This document shows, piece after piece, positions 1 to 11,748 of a stretch of 64,000 nucleotides of DNA; the first letter of the stretch is position 1, and each line of letters starts with the position of its first letter. Position numbers and translations under genes: made by a program. The stretch comes from Gnetum montanum (taxonomy: Eukaryota > Streptophyta > Gnetopsida > Gnetales > Gnetaceae), in the NCBI GenBank assembly GCA_015680685.1, contig MNCI01002879.1, positions 168,331 to 232,330 on the forward strand. Reading direction: 5' to 3'. The notes below the pieces were generated by a model. That model was not told the origin of the DNA. It was given only the letters and a program-made list of their open reading frames with translations, and made no database searches.

Positions 1-2078
1 CTTTAGGCTATTGAACATGTCCACTTACAAAGATCACTTTCCATTGTCATTTGTGGACCAAGTGCTAAACACGATCACTGGGAATTGTTACTATAACTTT
101 CTAGATGGTTATAGTGGCTATAACCAAATCTATATTGCATCAAAGGACTAGTCTAAGATAACATTCACAAGTCCTTGAGGGAATTTTTCATATAGAAAGA
201 TGTTCTTCGACCTATGAAACACTCCTACCACATTGCAATGGTTGGTACTTAGCATCTTCCAACAACAAATTGATAGTGGGGTAGAAGTATTCATGGATGA
301 CTTCTCTACCTACAAGGATATCTTTGAGCAAGCCTTGGACCATTTTAAACAAGTGCTTCAAGGATGTGTAGAAATCAACTTGAGGCTAAATTAACAAAAG
401 AGCCATCTAATGGTCAAAGTGGGCTTATTTTGGAGCAAAGGGATTGAGGTAGACCTAGAAAAAACAAGGATCATCCAAAGAATAGCTAGATAACCAAAAC
501 CCATGAAGGATGTGACGTCATTCATTGACCACACTAGTTACTATAGGCACTTCATTAAGAATTGTTTAAAGGTCACTAAGTTGTTGGTGGAGCTTATAAA
601 GAAAGATGCACCATTCATCTTGACTAAGGAATGTAAGCATGCATTCTAGAAACTCCAACAAAAGGTCATAGAAGCTATAATTTTACAAGCACTAGAATGA
701 TCTAGACCATTCCATATCATAATGAATGCATCAAACTACATGTTGGAAGTTGTGCTTACATAGATGGATGATCAGAAATGTCCATTCTACATCCATTGTG
801 CAAGTAGGAGCATTGTGGATGCATAAATCAACTACATCACCACTAAAAATGAGATTATGATGATGGTGTAGCATTGGAGAAATCTAGACATTATGTGCTT
901 GCATACAAACTTTTTATGCACACAGACCACAATGCCATCTAGTTCTTGATGAACAAGCCAACGATGAGCCCCTGTGTCATATGGTGACTTGTGATCTTTC
1001 AGGGGTTCAACTTAACAATGATTAACTATAAGGGGACTAAGAATGTGGTGGTTCACCACTTATCTTCATTAAGATGAAACAAAAAAGAGGATAAGAGTCC
1101 ACTATTAGATCAATTTCTTGATGAACTCCTATTTGGTAGTATTGTTAATGAATAAGATTCCAAAGAAAACAAACTAATACAACAACATCCTCTATTATCT
1201 ACTCACATAAGAGATGCCACAAGAGTGCAACCATAAGAAGAAATAGCAATTTCTTCATTAGGTCAAACACTCAATGGGAATCAACAACAACCTCTACAAA
1301 GTTTACATGAATGGCTTGGTACAATGGTATGTCCCTAATGTAGATCAACTTTGAGTCCTTCAGGATACACATGAAGGTCCTTGTTGGGGCCATTATGTTA
1401 GGAGGCAAACATCCATTAAGATCCTCTTGGTGGGATATTATTAGCCCACAATCTATAGGGATTTCCATCACCTCTTCTACTCCTACAAAAAATGCCAATG
1501 TGATAGAGGAATGGCCACATGCATGGAAGGATCTCAATAGTAGATCCAACCACTAGAGCCTTTCAATCTTTAGGGTATTAACTTCATGAGGCCCATTACC
1601 CCTATGTCAAATGGAAAGGCCTACATTATCATGGTTGTTGACTACTATAATAAATGGGCTAAAACTGTGATCGTCATTGACTATTCAACATCTATGCTAG
1701 CTTAGTTTATACAAAAAGATGTTGTGAGTAGGTTTCATATGCCACAAGTACTAATTTCAAATAATTGAACACATTTCACTAGTGCTAGTTTTCAAAAACT
1801 CATGCAACATTTGGGGGTTGAACATAAACTAACAACTCCATATCACCCCCCAAGCCAATGGTCAATTTTAGGTTACCAATAAGAAAATTACCAAAATACT
1901 AACTTGCACTATTAGTAAATATAGGAAAAAATGGAGCAACAAACTTCACAATGCCTTTAGACTTATCATTCAACATGGAAACTTCCAATTAAGTACTCTC
2001 CCTATGAGCTAGTATATGGAAAAATTTCAACACTTTCATCCAACCTAAACTCTGTACACTTTCAATAGCCTATGATCT
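1..2078 (+). pseudogene. Athila-type pol (RT, RNase H, integrase), interrupted
   Basis: Reading through stops gives a Ty3/gypsy polyprotein. The reverse transcriptase starts at the window edge with the block FLDGYSGYNQI (about 100-135) and has FMDD at 291-302 in place of the usual YVDD/FMDD. An RNase H-like stretch follows at about 690-1060. The integrase zinc-binding HHCC region lies at about 1360-1530 and the catalytic core at about 1570-1900 (VVDYYNKWAK, then a HFTSASF block, then TPYHPP). The reading reaches the region after the core (KYSPYELVYGK) and stops abruptly at 2078, exactly where the inner LTR begins; it resumes at 9447. Many stops and several frame changes show that it is dead. 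The wording of the motifs and the partner LTRs point to the Athila lineage; the 5' half of this element lies outside the window. Confidence 0.88.
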
Positions 2079-2992
2079 TGATGGGATGTGATATTGCATG
2101 GGCCACGATATCGTGTATGTGATATCGCGGCCGTCACGATATCGCATTCCTTGCGATATCATGTACACGATATCGTGTCGTCCCCTGTGATATCACATAC
2201 GCGATATTGTGGTGCGCAGTCATATCTATAAATAAGAGGCAGCTCTCCCTTGTTTCCCATACTAGGCCTAGACCATAGTGAAACTCTGGTAGTTTTTCCA
2301 CTNACTAGGCCTAGACCATAGTGAAACTCTGGTAGTTTTTCCACTCTAGAGATAGATTAATTTTCATGTGCCCATAGTAGGAACTCCAGAGTAACTAGAT
2401 CTTTATTCGAGTAGACATTGTACCTAAACACAAGTTTGTGTACGACAATAAAGATGAGCTTCTTGGATAAACCTTGCAGTGCATGGAATAGGCTAATTAG
2501 GATTTTATTTACTGTTATTTATTATTTATTATTAAATTGATTTATTATTTTATTAAATCTCTCTCAACCCTTTTCTCCTAGTTAAGTGCCTCAGTACGAC
2601 CACTTCGAGCACATGCGTTATGCTTGGTGATCCCAGCAACGATTAGCATTTGGTAACCAAGGTTGCATTGGTTCAAGTTGTAAATGGTAAGTGGGAAAGG
2701 ATGCTGATGCTAGGTTAATTAAGGCTTAGTTAGTTAGTTAGAGTTAGTTAATCAGTTTCTTCATCCTTCACCTCAATAGCATAGGAGATAAAACAGAAAA
2801 GACATAAAAATGATATACCTTAGACTTAACCATACACCGTGAGAACTACAAGGAAGTCTAGGAAGAAAATGAATGATTAACCCTAAGTGTTCCATGAGGC
2901 GTGTAGGCACTTAGTCTATGGAGTTCGACCGGATCGTGTTTGCTACACTCGTATTCGTATGGTTGAGTGTAGGGGTACCTCGTCACTCATCT
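2079..2992 (+). repeat. 5' LTR of inner Athila-like element
   Basis: Starts TGATGGGATGTG and ends next to the primer site; it matches 8600-9446 along its full length. The measured 914 bp is inflated: 2261-2302 and 2304-2345 are identical 42-base blocks on either side of a single N, so the true length is probably about 871 bp. A TATA-like box lies at 2227-2234. Confidence 0.88.
2086..2234 (+). promoter_or_regulatory. LTR U3 with GATATC palindrome array and TATA box
   Basis: The core palindrome GATATC, often extended to CGATATCG, occurs about eight times in some 130 bases just upstream of TATAAATA (2227-2234). The same arrangement is present in the 3' LTR (8607-8741). Position upstream of the TATA box fits a U3 enhancer; what binds it is unknown. 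Confidence 0.6.
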
Positions 2993-2993
2993 T

Positions 2994-3012
2994 TGGTGCT
3001 ATTGTTGGGAAC
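2994..3012 (+). other. Primer-binding site, tRNA-Asp type (degenerate)
   Basis: TGGTGCTATTGTTGGGAAC lies two bases after the LTR. It is a C-to-T decayed form of the TGGCGCCGTTGCCGGGGA site used by Athila-type elements. A sister site is found at 16236. Confidence 0.75.
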
Positions 3013-3135
3013 TAAGTGTTTTTGTGCTAAGTAGAACATAGGAGATCACTCGCATCATTGGGAACTTAAACAAACCTTAGGGTTAATTAAAAGAAAAATT
3101 TATATAACGGTCAAATAGCACACTAATAAATAACA

Positions 3136-5190
3136 ATGTCTTCTTCTTCTAACAAAAGCAATTCACCGCCTAGGGATAATACAAGAAATAGTTAGCAATC
3201 AAAAACACATAACCAAAATCCACCAACTCCTCAACAATACCAAGTGGTATATAGTCATCCCAATGAGTATATTCTAGACTTTACCTTTATCCTCCATCAA
3301 GATGAACAGTTGCGATGGAGAGACTTCTAAGGTAGCATTGTGTTACCCCTAGATCGGGTAGTCCCTAACATGCTTCTTCGTGCTCTTGCACAAATAGGCA
3401 TGACAGAATTATACGTTGAATACATTGTAGGAAATTATGACATAAGGGATTACCATCCCACAATAGTGCAACATCTAAGGGACTCAAGGTAGGAGAGCCA
3501 TCATACACTATTGAAGGGCAAAGGGGTCCTGCATGTCCTGAGTGAAATCAGAGATGATGAACCCATTATAATGGGTTCTCTATCAAATGATGTTCCCCCT
3601 CCTAATGATGGTGAGGAGGTAGGGTATCAGAACCTACGCTGCATGATACACAACCCTAGTTCTGATCCCCATGAATGCCAATTTTTCACTGAGGGAACAA
3701 CAACACATGATAAGGACGGGCACTTAGATCATCATCACGATCAGGGCTGTAGTAGCCGAAGAGAAGGCAAGAAGCATCATCATGACGATGGTTTTCCTTC
3801 TTCTTCTCCTTCATCACACCATTCACCCTCTCCTTCCACATCTGGGTGCAGCCATCATGAGCATAATAGTGACGATAGAGGTAGACAAAATGAGAGACCT
3901 CAACAAGAGAGTCGAGAGAGAGGACAAGGGCATGAATGAAGGAAAGTAGGGAAGAACGAAGACATCGTAGACATCATGAAAGAGATGATCATGATGAGCC
4001 CCTACTTGCCACCCGAAGTATGCTTGATATAATGGAGGCTATAAGAATACCAACAAGGCATCAAAGAGATAGTCAGATCAAGTGCTTAGAAATGAATAAT
4101 ATCCCACGCTTCGAAGGGGGATACAACACTGATCTGCAACATCATTTACAAGCATTCCACAATGCCTANGTTAGAAATGAATAATATCCCACGCTTCGAA
4201 GGGGGATACAACACTGATCTGCAACATCATTTACAAGCATTCCACAATGCCTATGCCTTGAAAAACATAGAGAATGAGTGGTAGAAACTAAAGTTGTTTC
4301 CCAAGACACTCATCAAGTAAGCAGAGAGTTGGTACTAGTCCTTAGAGCTAGAAACCATTAGGAGGTGGAGTACGATGTTAGAACTCTTCAATGATAAGTA
4401 TCAAATGTATTCCAGAGTGTCTAATTTGTGTAAGTAGGTCGAAGGATGGAAGCAAGGTAATCATGAACCCTTGGATGCTACCATGGGCCACTACTATGCA
4501 TTGTTACATTGTTGCCTGGGCCATGGTTATGCACAATAGGACCAACTTCACCACATCATAGATGGGCTAAGGCATTAGACTAGGAGAACCCTTGGGACTT
4601 ACACCCAAGGGAGACTATCAGAACTTAGAGCCCATGAAATTCATTGCTTGTTAGAGAAAGTAGCCAAAGAAGAAGGTGAGCTATGAAAAAGAGCGAATGC
4701 AGAAGAATTTAACTACAATCCTTCCCTTCGGAAGAAGGGAGTGAAATTTTGTGATGAAGAGGATGAGTCACCACTCAAAGAGTTGGTGAATAGAAAAACC
4801 TTTCTGATTTAAAAGCTAACAACAGAAGTATCAGCTAAGGTGGATCAATTGTGGGATTCCTTAGACTCCAGACTTGAAATTGTCTTGAAAATCATAGAAG
4901 AGTCTAAGGGGGAATGAAGTAGTGACAAAGATAAGAAAAAGAGGTGAGATGTAGGCCATGCACGTAACAACAGTAAGGGGAAAATAACTATCTTCGATGA
5001 GGTTGTGGACTCAGACACAGATGATGACTGTGGATGTGAGATCTGCTAATATGACCATCCTAAGGGATGTTGTCCAATCATCTCACATCTACAAGAGTCT
5101 GCTGTGTATGCACTTAATCCAAGACTTAGCCAATGGCAAACACCCCAAAGGTTACCTTATCCCCAAGGTAACCCAAGGCCGTTCCACCAA
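3136..5190 (+). pseudogene. Athila-like gag, inner element
   Basis: The ATG at 3136 opens a reading (MSSSSNKSNSPPRDN) that is shared with the second Athila gag start at 16395. Order: N-terminal part to about 3510; a His/Ser/Asp-rich low-complexity linker (3700-3990); the capsid-like core (about 4090-4700, LEMNNIPRFEGG then HHLQAFHNAY); a charged C-terminal part; and a Cys-X2-Cys-X3-His-X4-Cys zinc-knuckle-like motif near 5036-5080. Several in-frame stops are present. An 83-base block is doubled around a single N at 4169, most likely an assembly fault rather than biology. Gag would form the virus-like particle; this copy is not translatable as it stands. Confidence 0.8.
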
Positions 5191-5799
5191 CTATTAACAT
5201 ACTATCCAAGTGGAACTCCATCATAACCCATCGAACAACATTAGTAGTGGCAACACCCACAGCCATGGGGGATGCCACCGCCCAGACAGTAATACCCTTA
5301 CCGACAACCTAACCCTTATGGCTATTACGTGCAGCAACCAGTTTCTCCAAGTGACTCTATGGCTCACACAACTCCCCAATGTTACTACCAAGTTTAGGAG
5401 TACTTTAGGAGGACTCCTTCTCCTACGAGAGATACTTCACACATGTACCATCCTCCAACTCTATCCGCACCTCTTCCACCTATAGTTCCCATACCTTATA
5501 CTTCAACAATGCAAGGGGAACTCCCAACTTAATTGTAGCAATGTAACACTATGAGAGCTGTAAACATTCAATCCGCTGGTTTTGATAACCATAAAAAGAG
5601 AAGATCTTTTTTCAGAATCAAAAGCCTAGACAAGCTCTCACAACAACAAGGAGTTGATTCTATGCACACTCCTCCAACATAAAAAACTTCGAAGCTCCCT
5701 TCCGTCCAACAACAGAACTGCACGCATGCGGTTATGTTAATGCATACTGTAACCGACTGGATCAAACTAGGCCATCTTCTCAGGAAATTCTATGATCCT

Positions 5800-6369
5800 A
5801 GAAGTCTGTTATTCTATCTACAAGTTGTTGGGAACAAACCACATAAGGCTCTTCTTGACTCAGGTTCTGGAGTCAACTTAATCTCATGAGAAATGTATCA
5901 AGCCTAGAACCTACCCCAACTTAGGAAGAGCAACATTCAACTAGAGCTGGTTGACTAGTCCAGCACCATTCCCTTGGGATTGGTGGAGGACATCATTACC
6001 ACTATGTGTGGATGGTCATACCTAGCTAATTTCCTAGTGATTGAAGTTAACAACAACAAAGGGGGCTTCCCAATTATAATGGGAAGGCCATGGCTAAGTA
6101 CGATAGACACGTACTTAGGGATCCATAATCTTTCCTTGGAGATATCTAAGATAAAAATTTATGGAAAGATTGAGAAGAAGAAATTTCCATGCATCACATA
6201 CAGTGACTCAGAGGGTGATGACATGGAAGAATGTTCAACATCTCTTCCATGTAATTGGTGTGCCCAAGAAACACAAATTCATAGGTGCTTGTATGTAGCA
6301 ACCACACAAGTAGTGAACACCCCGTGGTTGACAGCTACTAGAAAGAGAAACCCAATATGCACGGAATGA
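5800..6369 (+). pseudogene. Retroviral-type aspartic protease, inner element
   Basis: The active-site block LLDSGSGVNLIS is encoded at about 5849-5887 (D-S-G), and the second conserved block IIMGRPWLSTIDTYLG follows about 75 residues later (near 6080-6120). This is the pepsin-like fold used to cut the Gag-Pol polyprotein. An in-frame TGA follows LIS. Downstream of about 6370 the sequence goes straight to the polypurine-like tract at 6535: the RT, RNase H and integrase that normally follow are absent. Confidence 0.78.
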
Positions 6370-8599
6370 ACTGAGGAAACAACTTATGTTAATAATGAAG
6401 ACATAGACACATTGGGTATGAGCGTCACCAACTTCCACTCCTTAATCTAAGAACATCAGTCAGGAGAAGTTGGACACTTCTAAGAAATTCAAATAGATGT
6501 TCATTATTTTGGATCTCTCCCTTTCCATTCAGTCATGGGGGAGATGGCCACCTATGCTAATCATTGGAGGCCCTCAGTTCTTTTTGATTTTTTTTACACA
6601 TTTTTGTTTTACACATTTTTGTTTTATACGTTTTTGTCTTACACATTTTTGTTTTACACGTTTTTGTTTTACACTTTTTTGTCTTACACATTTTTGTCTT
6701 ACACAATGTTGTCTTACACTTTTTTGTTTTACACTTTTTTGTTTAACACGTTTTTGTTTTACAAATTTCTTTAACTTTTCTTATTTTTGTTTTACAACAT
6801 TGTTATACTTTTTCATTTCTTTATGTGTGTGTTTGTGTGTGTGTTTTATCCACCCTGTAAGTTTGTCACCCAATAAGTATTCTTAATGATGGTACGAATC
6901 ATTTCCCCATTGATTGCTAATGTTTGGTTTTTACCTTTAAGTTATGATGTTGATACTAAAGTATGTTTCTTTTGATATGGCAATTAATGAGTCCAATTCA
7001 TCCATACATCCATAAAGTCCATGGTCTCTCTTGGCTTGGAAATGTACAGTCCCTTTCTAATAAGAACTATAACAAATCAGTGACTTCGTATTTCTCAGAC
7101 TAAGGAAGGACTCAAGGCTTGAAAAGGCTATGACTTCAAGGAAACTTGATGTATTTGTTGGCCATTCTCTTGGGTGCTTGGATGTTTTCTTCTTGGGTTT
7201 TCTTGCTGTTTTGATGTCACTCAATTATCAGGAAGCTGAGTCAATAAAAATAATAAGTCTTTGCATGGTGTGGTTCTCACGCATAAAAACATAAAACAAA
7301 AAAAAACAAAAAGAAGAAAAGAAAACGTGAGAATTAAAAGCACACCCCTTAGATAAAATAATCTCTTGGGCTACAAGCACTAGTTGTGAAACAAAAATAA
7401 AAATGTTCCATCTAACTAAGGCCCTTCTCGCTTCCCATACTCTTCTCATCTGTTTTTTCGGAATGATGGTGGCTCTTGGGGGAGGCATTCTTGTTATTCA
7501 AGGGGATGGAAGGACCGAATGCATTGATGCGAAGTTACTGGATGTGGTTGGTTTGATGCTGGAGTTGGAATGAGATTTACCAAGTTACATTAGTCATTAA
7601 CTCCACAAGGGGTTGTACACCACCTTGTTCTTGAGACTCCATTCCATTTTATTCTTTCCATCCTTCTCTCCATTGTTCACCTCATTGTCAGTTGTATCAT
7701 TAGTGTATATCTTGGTTGACATATCATTTTCTTTTTGGTAAATTCTTACGGTTAAGACTTTCACTCTTGTTCCAAAAGACATTTCTAGAGCCTACAGACT
7801 CTTTGAATGTGGGTTTGTCAAGGTATTAAGGGCATGAGCCTGCTTTGGGGAGGACCCACTAACATTCCTATTTGGTGCACCAGTTAAATTTTTTTCCTTA
7901 ACATTTCTACAATCCACTTTATTTTGTTCATTTCCATCTTGACATCCACTTTATCGACGTTACCATTGTCTCTTTTTATCCATCTTTCTTATTCCTTTTC
8001 TTTCTCCATTCTCTCGCTACCAAAGGTTCATGATTAGTCATGGGGGTACGGGGCCCAAGGCCCAATTTTTTCGATTTTCTCCTAACCCCTACACCTTTGT
8101 TAGTCACCATTATTATATCTCTAGATATGCAATCAGCCATACCACAACTCAGCCAATGGACTTACACTGAAGCAAGGTATCAATTACATGATGATTCAAT
8201 CACCCTTACTAATATAAGACTATGTTGTGTGTGTAGATGGCAATCATACAACAATGGATTGGATCTACAGGGAGCACTTGAAATGGATTGGTGCTGAAGC
8301 ATCCTTGCAAGGAGCAAGATCGATGGTGTGCTTACAAATGGAAAACAAAAGGTGCAATCTTGGCATTGGCAGTAGCAACACTTCTTTCTCTTTCTCTTTC
8401 TCAACTGCCAACTAAGGCCTAGTGTCAAATGTAATAAGGTGTTCACTCTTGTTGTCATAAACACTAGTTTTGTTGTGTCTTGTAATGATGATTTGTTCAT
8501 ATGTCATCCCATTAGTTCCATTTTCAGTCAATAATCCCATACCTTCCCAAAATTATTGTAAGGAACTTGAGGAAGGGTTTTCATTTAGTCATGGGGATA
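6370..8599 (+). other. 3' non-coding region of inner Athila-like element
   Basis: No gene is seen. It begins with a purine-rich tract (6535-6545, ATGGGGGAGATGG), matched at 9873-9883 in the outer element. After a 15-bp repeat array it follows the outer element in order: blocks around 6960-7080, 7230-7270, 7340-7390, 7530-7560 and 7830-7890 match blocks at 10180-10990. The last bases before the 3' LTR (8560-8599) contain GTCATGGGGATA, the likely plus-strand primer. Compared with the outer element, the extra ORF of 11749-14550 is missing. Confidence 0.65.
6596..6775 (+). repeat. 15-bp tandem repeat, about 12 copies
   Basis: Units of the form ACACATTTTTGTTTT repeat about twelve times with small changes (ACACG, ACACT; GTCTT for GTTTT). 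It sits just after the internal purine tract. The two long open frames across it are by-products of a 15-base period that has no stop in those frames. Confidence 0.85.
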
Positions 8600-9446
8600 T
8601 GATGGGATGTGATATCGCATGGGCTGTGATATCATGTATGCGATATCATGGCCATCACGATATTGCATCCCTCACGATATCGTGTTGTCCCCTGCGATAT
8701 CGCGTACGCAATATCGCGGTGCGCCGTCATATTTATAAATAAGAGGCAGATCTCCCTTATTTCCCATGCTAGGCCTAGACTATAGTGAAACTTTGGTAGT
8801 TTTTCCACTCTAGAGATAGATTGATTTCCATGTGCCCGCAGTAGGAACTCTAGAGTGAACGGATCTTTATTCGAGTAGACATTGAACCTGAACACAAGTT
8901 TGTGTACGGAAATAAAGATGAGCTTCTTGGATAAACCTTGCAGTGCATGGAATAGGCTAATTAGGATTTTATTTATTATTTTTTATTTAATTGATTTATT
9001 AGCTTATTAAATCTCTCTCAACCCTTCTCTCCTAGTTAAGTGCCTCAGTATGACCACTTCGAGCACATGTGTTATGCTTGGTGATCCCAGCAACGATTAG
9101 CGTTTGGTAACCAAGGTTGCATTGGTTTAGGGTGTGAACGGTAAGTGGGAATGGATGTTGATGCTAGGTTAATTAAGGCTTAGTTAGTTGGTTATAGTTA
9201 GTTAATTAGTCTCTTCACCCTTCACCTCAATAGCATAGGAGATAAAACAGAAAATACATAAAAATCATATACCTTAGACTTACTTAACCATACACCATGA
9301 CAACTACAAGTCTGGGAAGACAACGAATGATTAACTCTAAGTGTTCCATGAGGCATGTAGGCACTTAGTCTATAGAGTTCAACCAGATTACATGTGCTAC
9401 GCTCGTATTCGTATGGTTGAGTGTAGGGGTACCTCGCCACTCATCA
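8600..9446 (+). repeat. 3' LTR of inner Athila-like element
   Basis: Starts TGATGGGATGTG, ends CTCATCA, 847 bp, with TATAAATA at 8734-8741 and a GATATC palindrome array upstream. It differs from the 5' LTR mainly by transitions and small gaps. The outer integrase frame restarts on the next base. Confidence 0.88.
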
Positions 9447-9715
9447 AATCTGAACTTGGATGTGAGTCTAGCCTAAAAAGAAAGATTAATGAATCTGAAA
9501 TTGCTAGATGAGAATAGATTAGTGGCCTTATCATCAAATGAAGTGCATAAGGGACATAGTAAACAATGTCAGAACCTCAAGATTAGAAGGTCAAGTTTTA
9601 ACTAGGAGACAAGGTGCTCTATTGAAACCTCATGCATGTGCCTCAATGAACAAAATTTCAAATGGTTATGGGAGGACCTTTATATTATCTATGAAACCTT
9701 TTCATCTGAAGCCAT
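9447..9715 (+). pseudogene. Integrase C-terminal region of outer Athila pol, resumed
   Basis: Immediately after the inner 3' LTR the reading gives a leucine- and charge-rich stretch (KERLMNLKLLDENRL) and then GDKVLY, a stop, and NLMHVPQ with TKFQMV. This is the order of the Ty3/gypsy integrase C-terminal domain that follows the core. It completes the frame broken at 2078. At least three stops are present; two are TGA at expected Trp and Arg positions. Confidence 0.75.
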
Positions 9716-11748
9716 GATGATCTACCATCTTGACAACCCAAGTAAAATAATTTTGGTTAACACTCTAGGTACTCAAGTACTTTCTTGAACCTAACATAAC
9801 TAATGGAATGAAAGACTCAATTGATGAACATGCATGCTCAATCTTTTGAATCTTCTCCTTCCAACTTAGTCCTGGGGGAGATGGCCATTCATGATTATAT
9901 TCTATATAAGTGGCTCCTCAGTTTTTAATTTTTATACACCATTTTTCATACTTTTTTTATTTTCTTAACATATTTTACAATTTTTTCTATATTTTTCTTT
10001 ATTTTAACTTTTATTACATTTTTTCCTTTTAATTTATTTACATCAAGATGTGATGCCAATTATAGCAATTGATTGATGGTGGTTTGTAACTTACATTATT
10101 TACTTAATTGCAAATGATTGGATTTCATCTTAGAATTTTGACATTAATTAATGGAACATTGATTTTTTTCATGATATCAAACAGTGAGTCCATGTCATCC
10201 ACCACTCCACATAACTCTATGGTATTTCCTCATTTCAAAAATATGAGATTCTTCTTAATAAAAACTTATAATTAATTTGTGACCTTAGTACTTTCCAACT
10301 TTGGAACAAATTAAGTTGATGAATAAGGGTGTGGCTTAAGTGGATTTATCACCCTTTGTACCTACTTACTATCTGGGGTTGCATGAGTATTTCCATGGAT
10401 TCCTCAACATTTCTCCATTTACCAATAAATAAGAAGCAATGTCTTTGCATGGTTTGGTTCTCATTGAAAATAAAAAATAATGGAAATTAAAATCACACCC
10501 CTTACACTCAATAATAGGCTACAAGCACTAGTTATGGGGCTAGAAACACATGTTACACATGCCTAAAGGCATCCCTCTAACTGAGGCCCTTTTCACTTTC
10601 TACTTTTCTTTTCTTCTTTCTTTGGAATGGTGAGTGATCTATGGGGATGTTCTTGTTTCTTGGAGGATGAAATGATCTAATGTGTTAATGTGAAGTTACT
10701 AAATGGTCTTGATTTATACTGCGGATGGAAATTATCAAGTCATATTAATCACATCTTCCACATGGGACTTCATGTAACCACAATGCAAGACTCAATTCCA
10801 TACTCTCTCTCTCATCCACCTATTCTTTCTGTATACCATCTCATTGCCTCTTCTTTTTATAGATCCATTTTTAGATGGCCTTCATTCTTTGATGGTTTCT
10901 CTGGTGATTCAATTTTAACAATTCACAATCATTAAGCATCCTTAGGATCTATGAACTCCTTGGCTTAAGGGCATGCAAGGGCATTACCTACTATGGGAAG
11001 GATCCATTTGCATACTCCTTGGTTGGAATGGTTAAATTCCTTATCCCTTAGCCGTTTTTGCTTTTAAAACATATGTTTCCCACCTCTATGCATCTAGTTT
11101 TTACATTCCTTGGTTATTAATCTTCTCAAAAATATCCTTACCAAATGTATTTCTAGCCTTATTCAAGCATTCGTACTTATCCTAGGCTTTTCTAACTCCT
11201 TTGGACTCTAATTTCATAGAAAAACATCTTTTTTCTACTTAGTTTTTCATGGTGAAAAGTTTTATTTTTTGGTTGCATTGATGCATCCTTGTTGATGCAC
11301 TGCAAAAATAGTATAAATAGTGATGGGAGATAGAACATTTTTTACATTTGCTTCAACATGCAAAAGGAGTTTTTATAATTTTCAAAGGCTAGAGAATTCC
11401 CAAGCCCCTATCTTTCTAATTTCTTATCCAAATCAACTCATTCTTTGCCCCTATAACTACTAGAGGTGAGCTTTATGTCATGGGGGCCACAAACCTATGG
11501 TTTTTTATAGAAGTTCTTTTTAGAATTTTTCTAACTCCCACATGGTTTAACTAATAAAATAATATTAAATATCACTAATATACATAAGTTAAGCCTCACC
11601 CAAAAACTTGGGTAGCCATTACCTTAATATTAAAATAGTCAATCTACACAACTTAGCCTAAGTGTAACTAGCCAAAGGGGACAAAGTATCAAAGAGTTAT
11701 AAGTTACACATAAAATGCTAATCCTAAGCTATGTTTGTGATCATAGAT
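9716..11748 (+). other. Non-coding spacer after outer pol
   Basis: AT-rich. It starts with a CTGGGGGAGATGG purine tract (9872-9884) and shares blocks in the same order with the inner element (see 6370-8599). No convincing reading frame. A possible TATA-like AGTATAAATAG lies near 11308. A second purine run (ATGGGGGCC) sits near 11478. Confidence 0.55.

Larger units (their letters stand above)
2079..9446 (+). mobile_element. Athila-like LTR retrotransposon, gag-protease only, inserted in outer pol
   Basis: Two related direct repeats (2079-2992 and 8600-9446) bound the element. The left one is followed by a primer-binding site, which sets the orientation. The inserted block separates two parts of one integrase reading frame: the outer pol stops at 2078 and the integrase C-terminal region continues at 9447. 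Flanks read GATCT on the left and AATCT on the right, a 4 of 5 match to a 5-bp target duplication. Internally there is gag and aspartic protease but no RT, RNase H or integrase, so the copy was non-autonomous when it decayed or lost pol by deletion. Its 3' non-coding part (6535-8599) aligns by eye with 9873-11480 and with the end of the outer element, so both belong to one family. Confidence 0.85.

Noticed and set aside
6497-6886. Phe/Cys/Thr-rich and FLFYT-repeat frames that look like membrane proteins
   Set aside because: By-products of the 15-bp ACACATTTTTGTTTT array in a non-coding 3' region.
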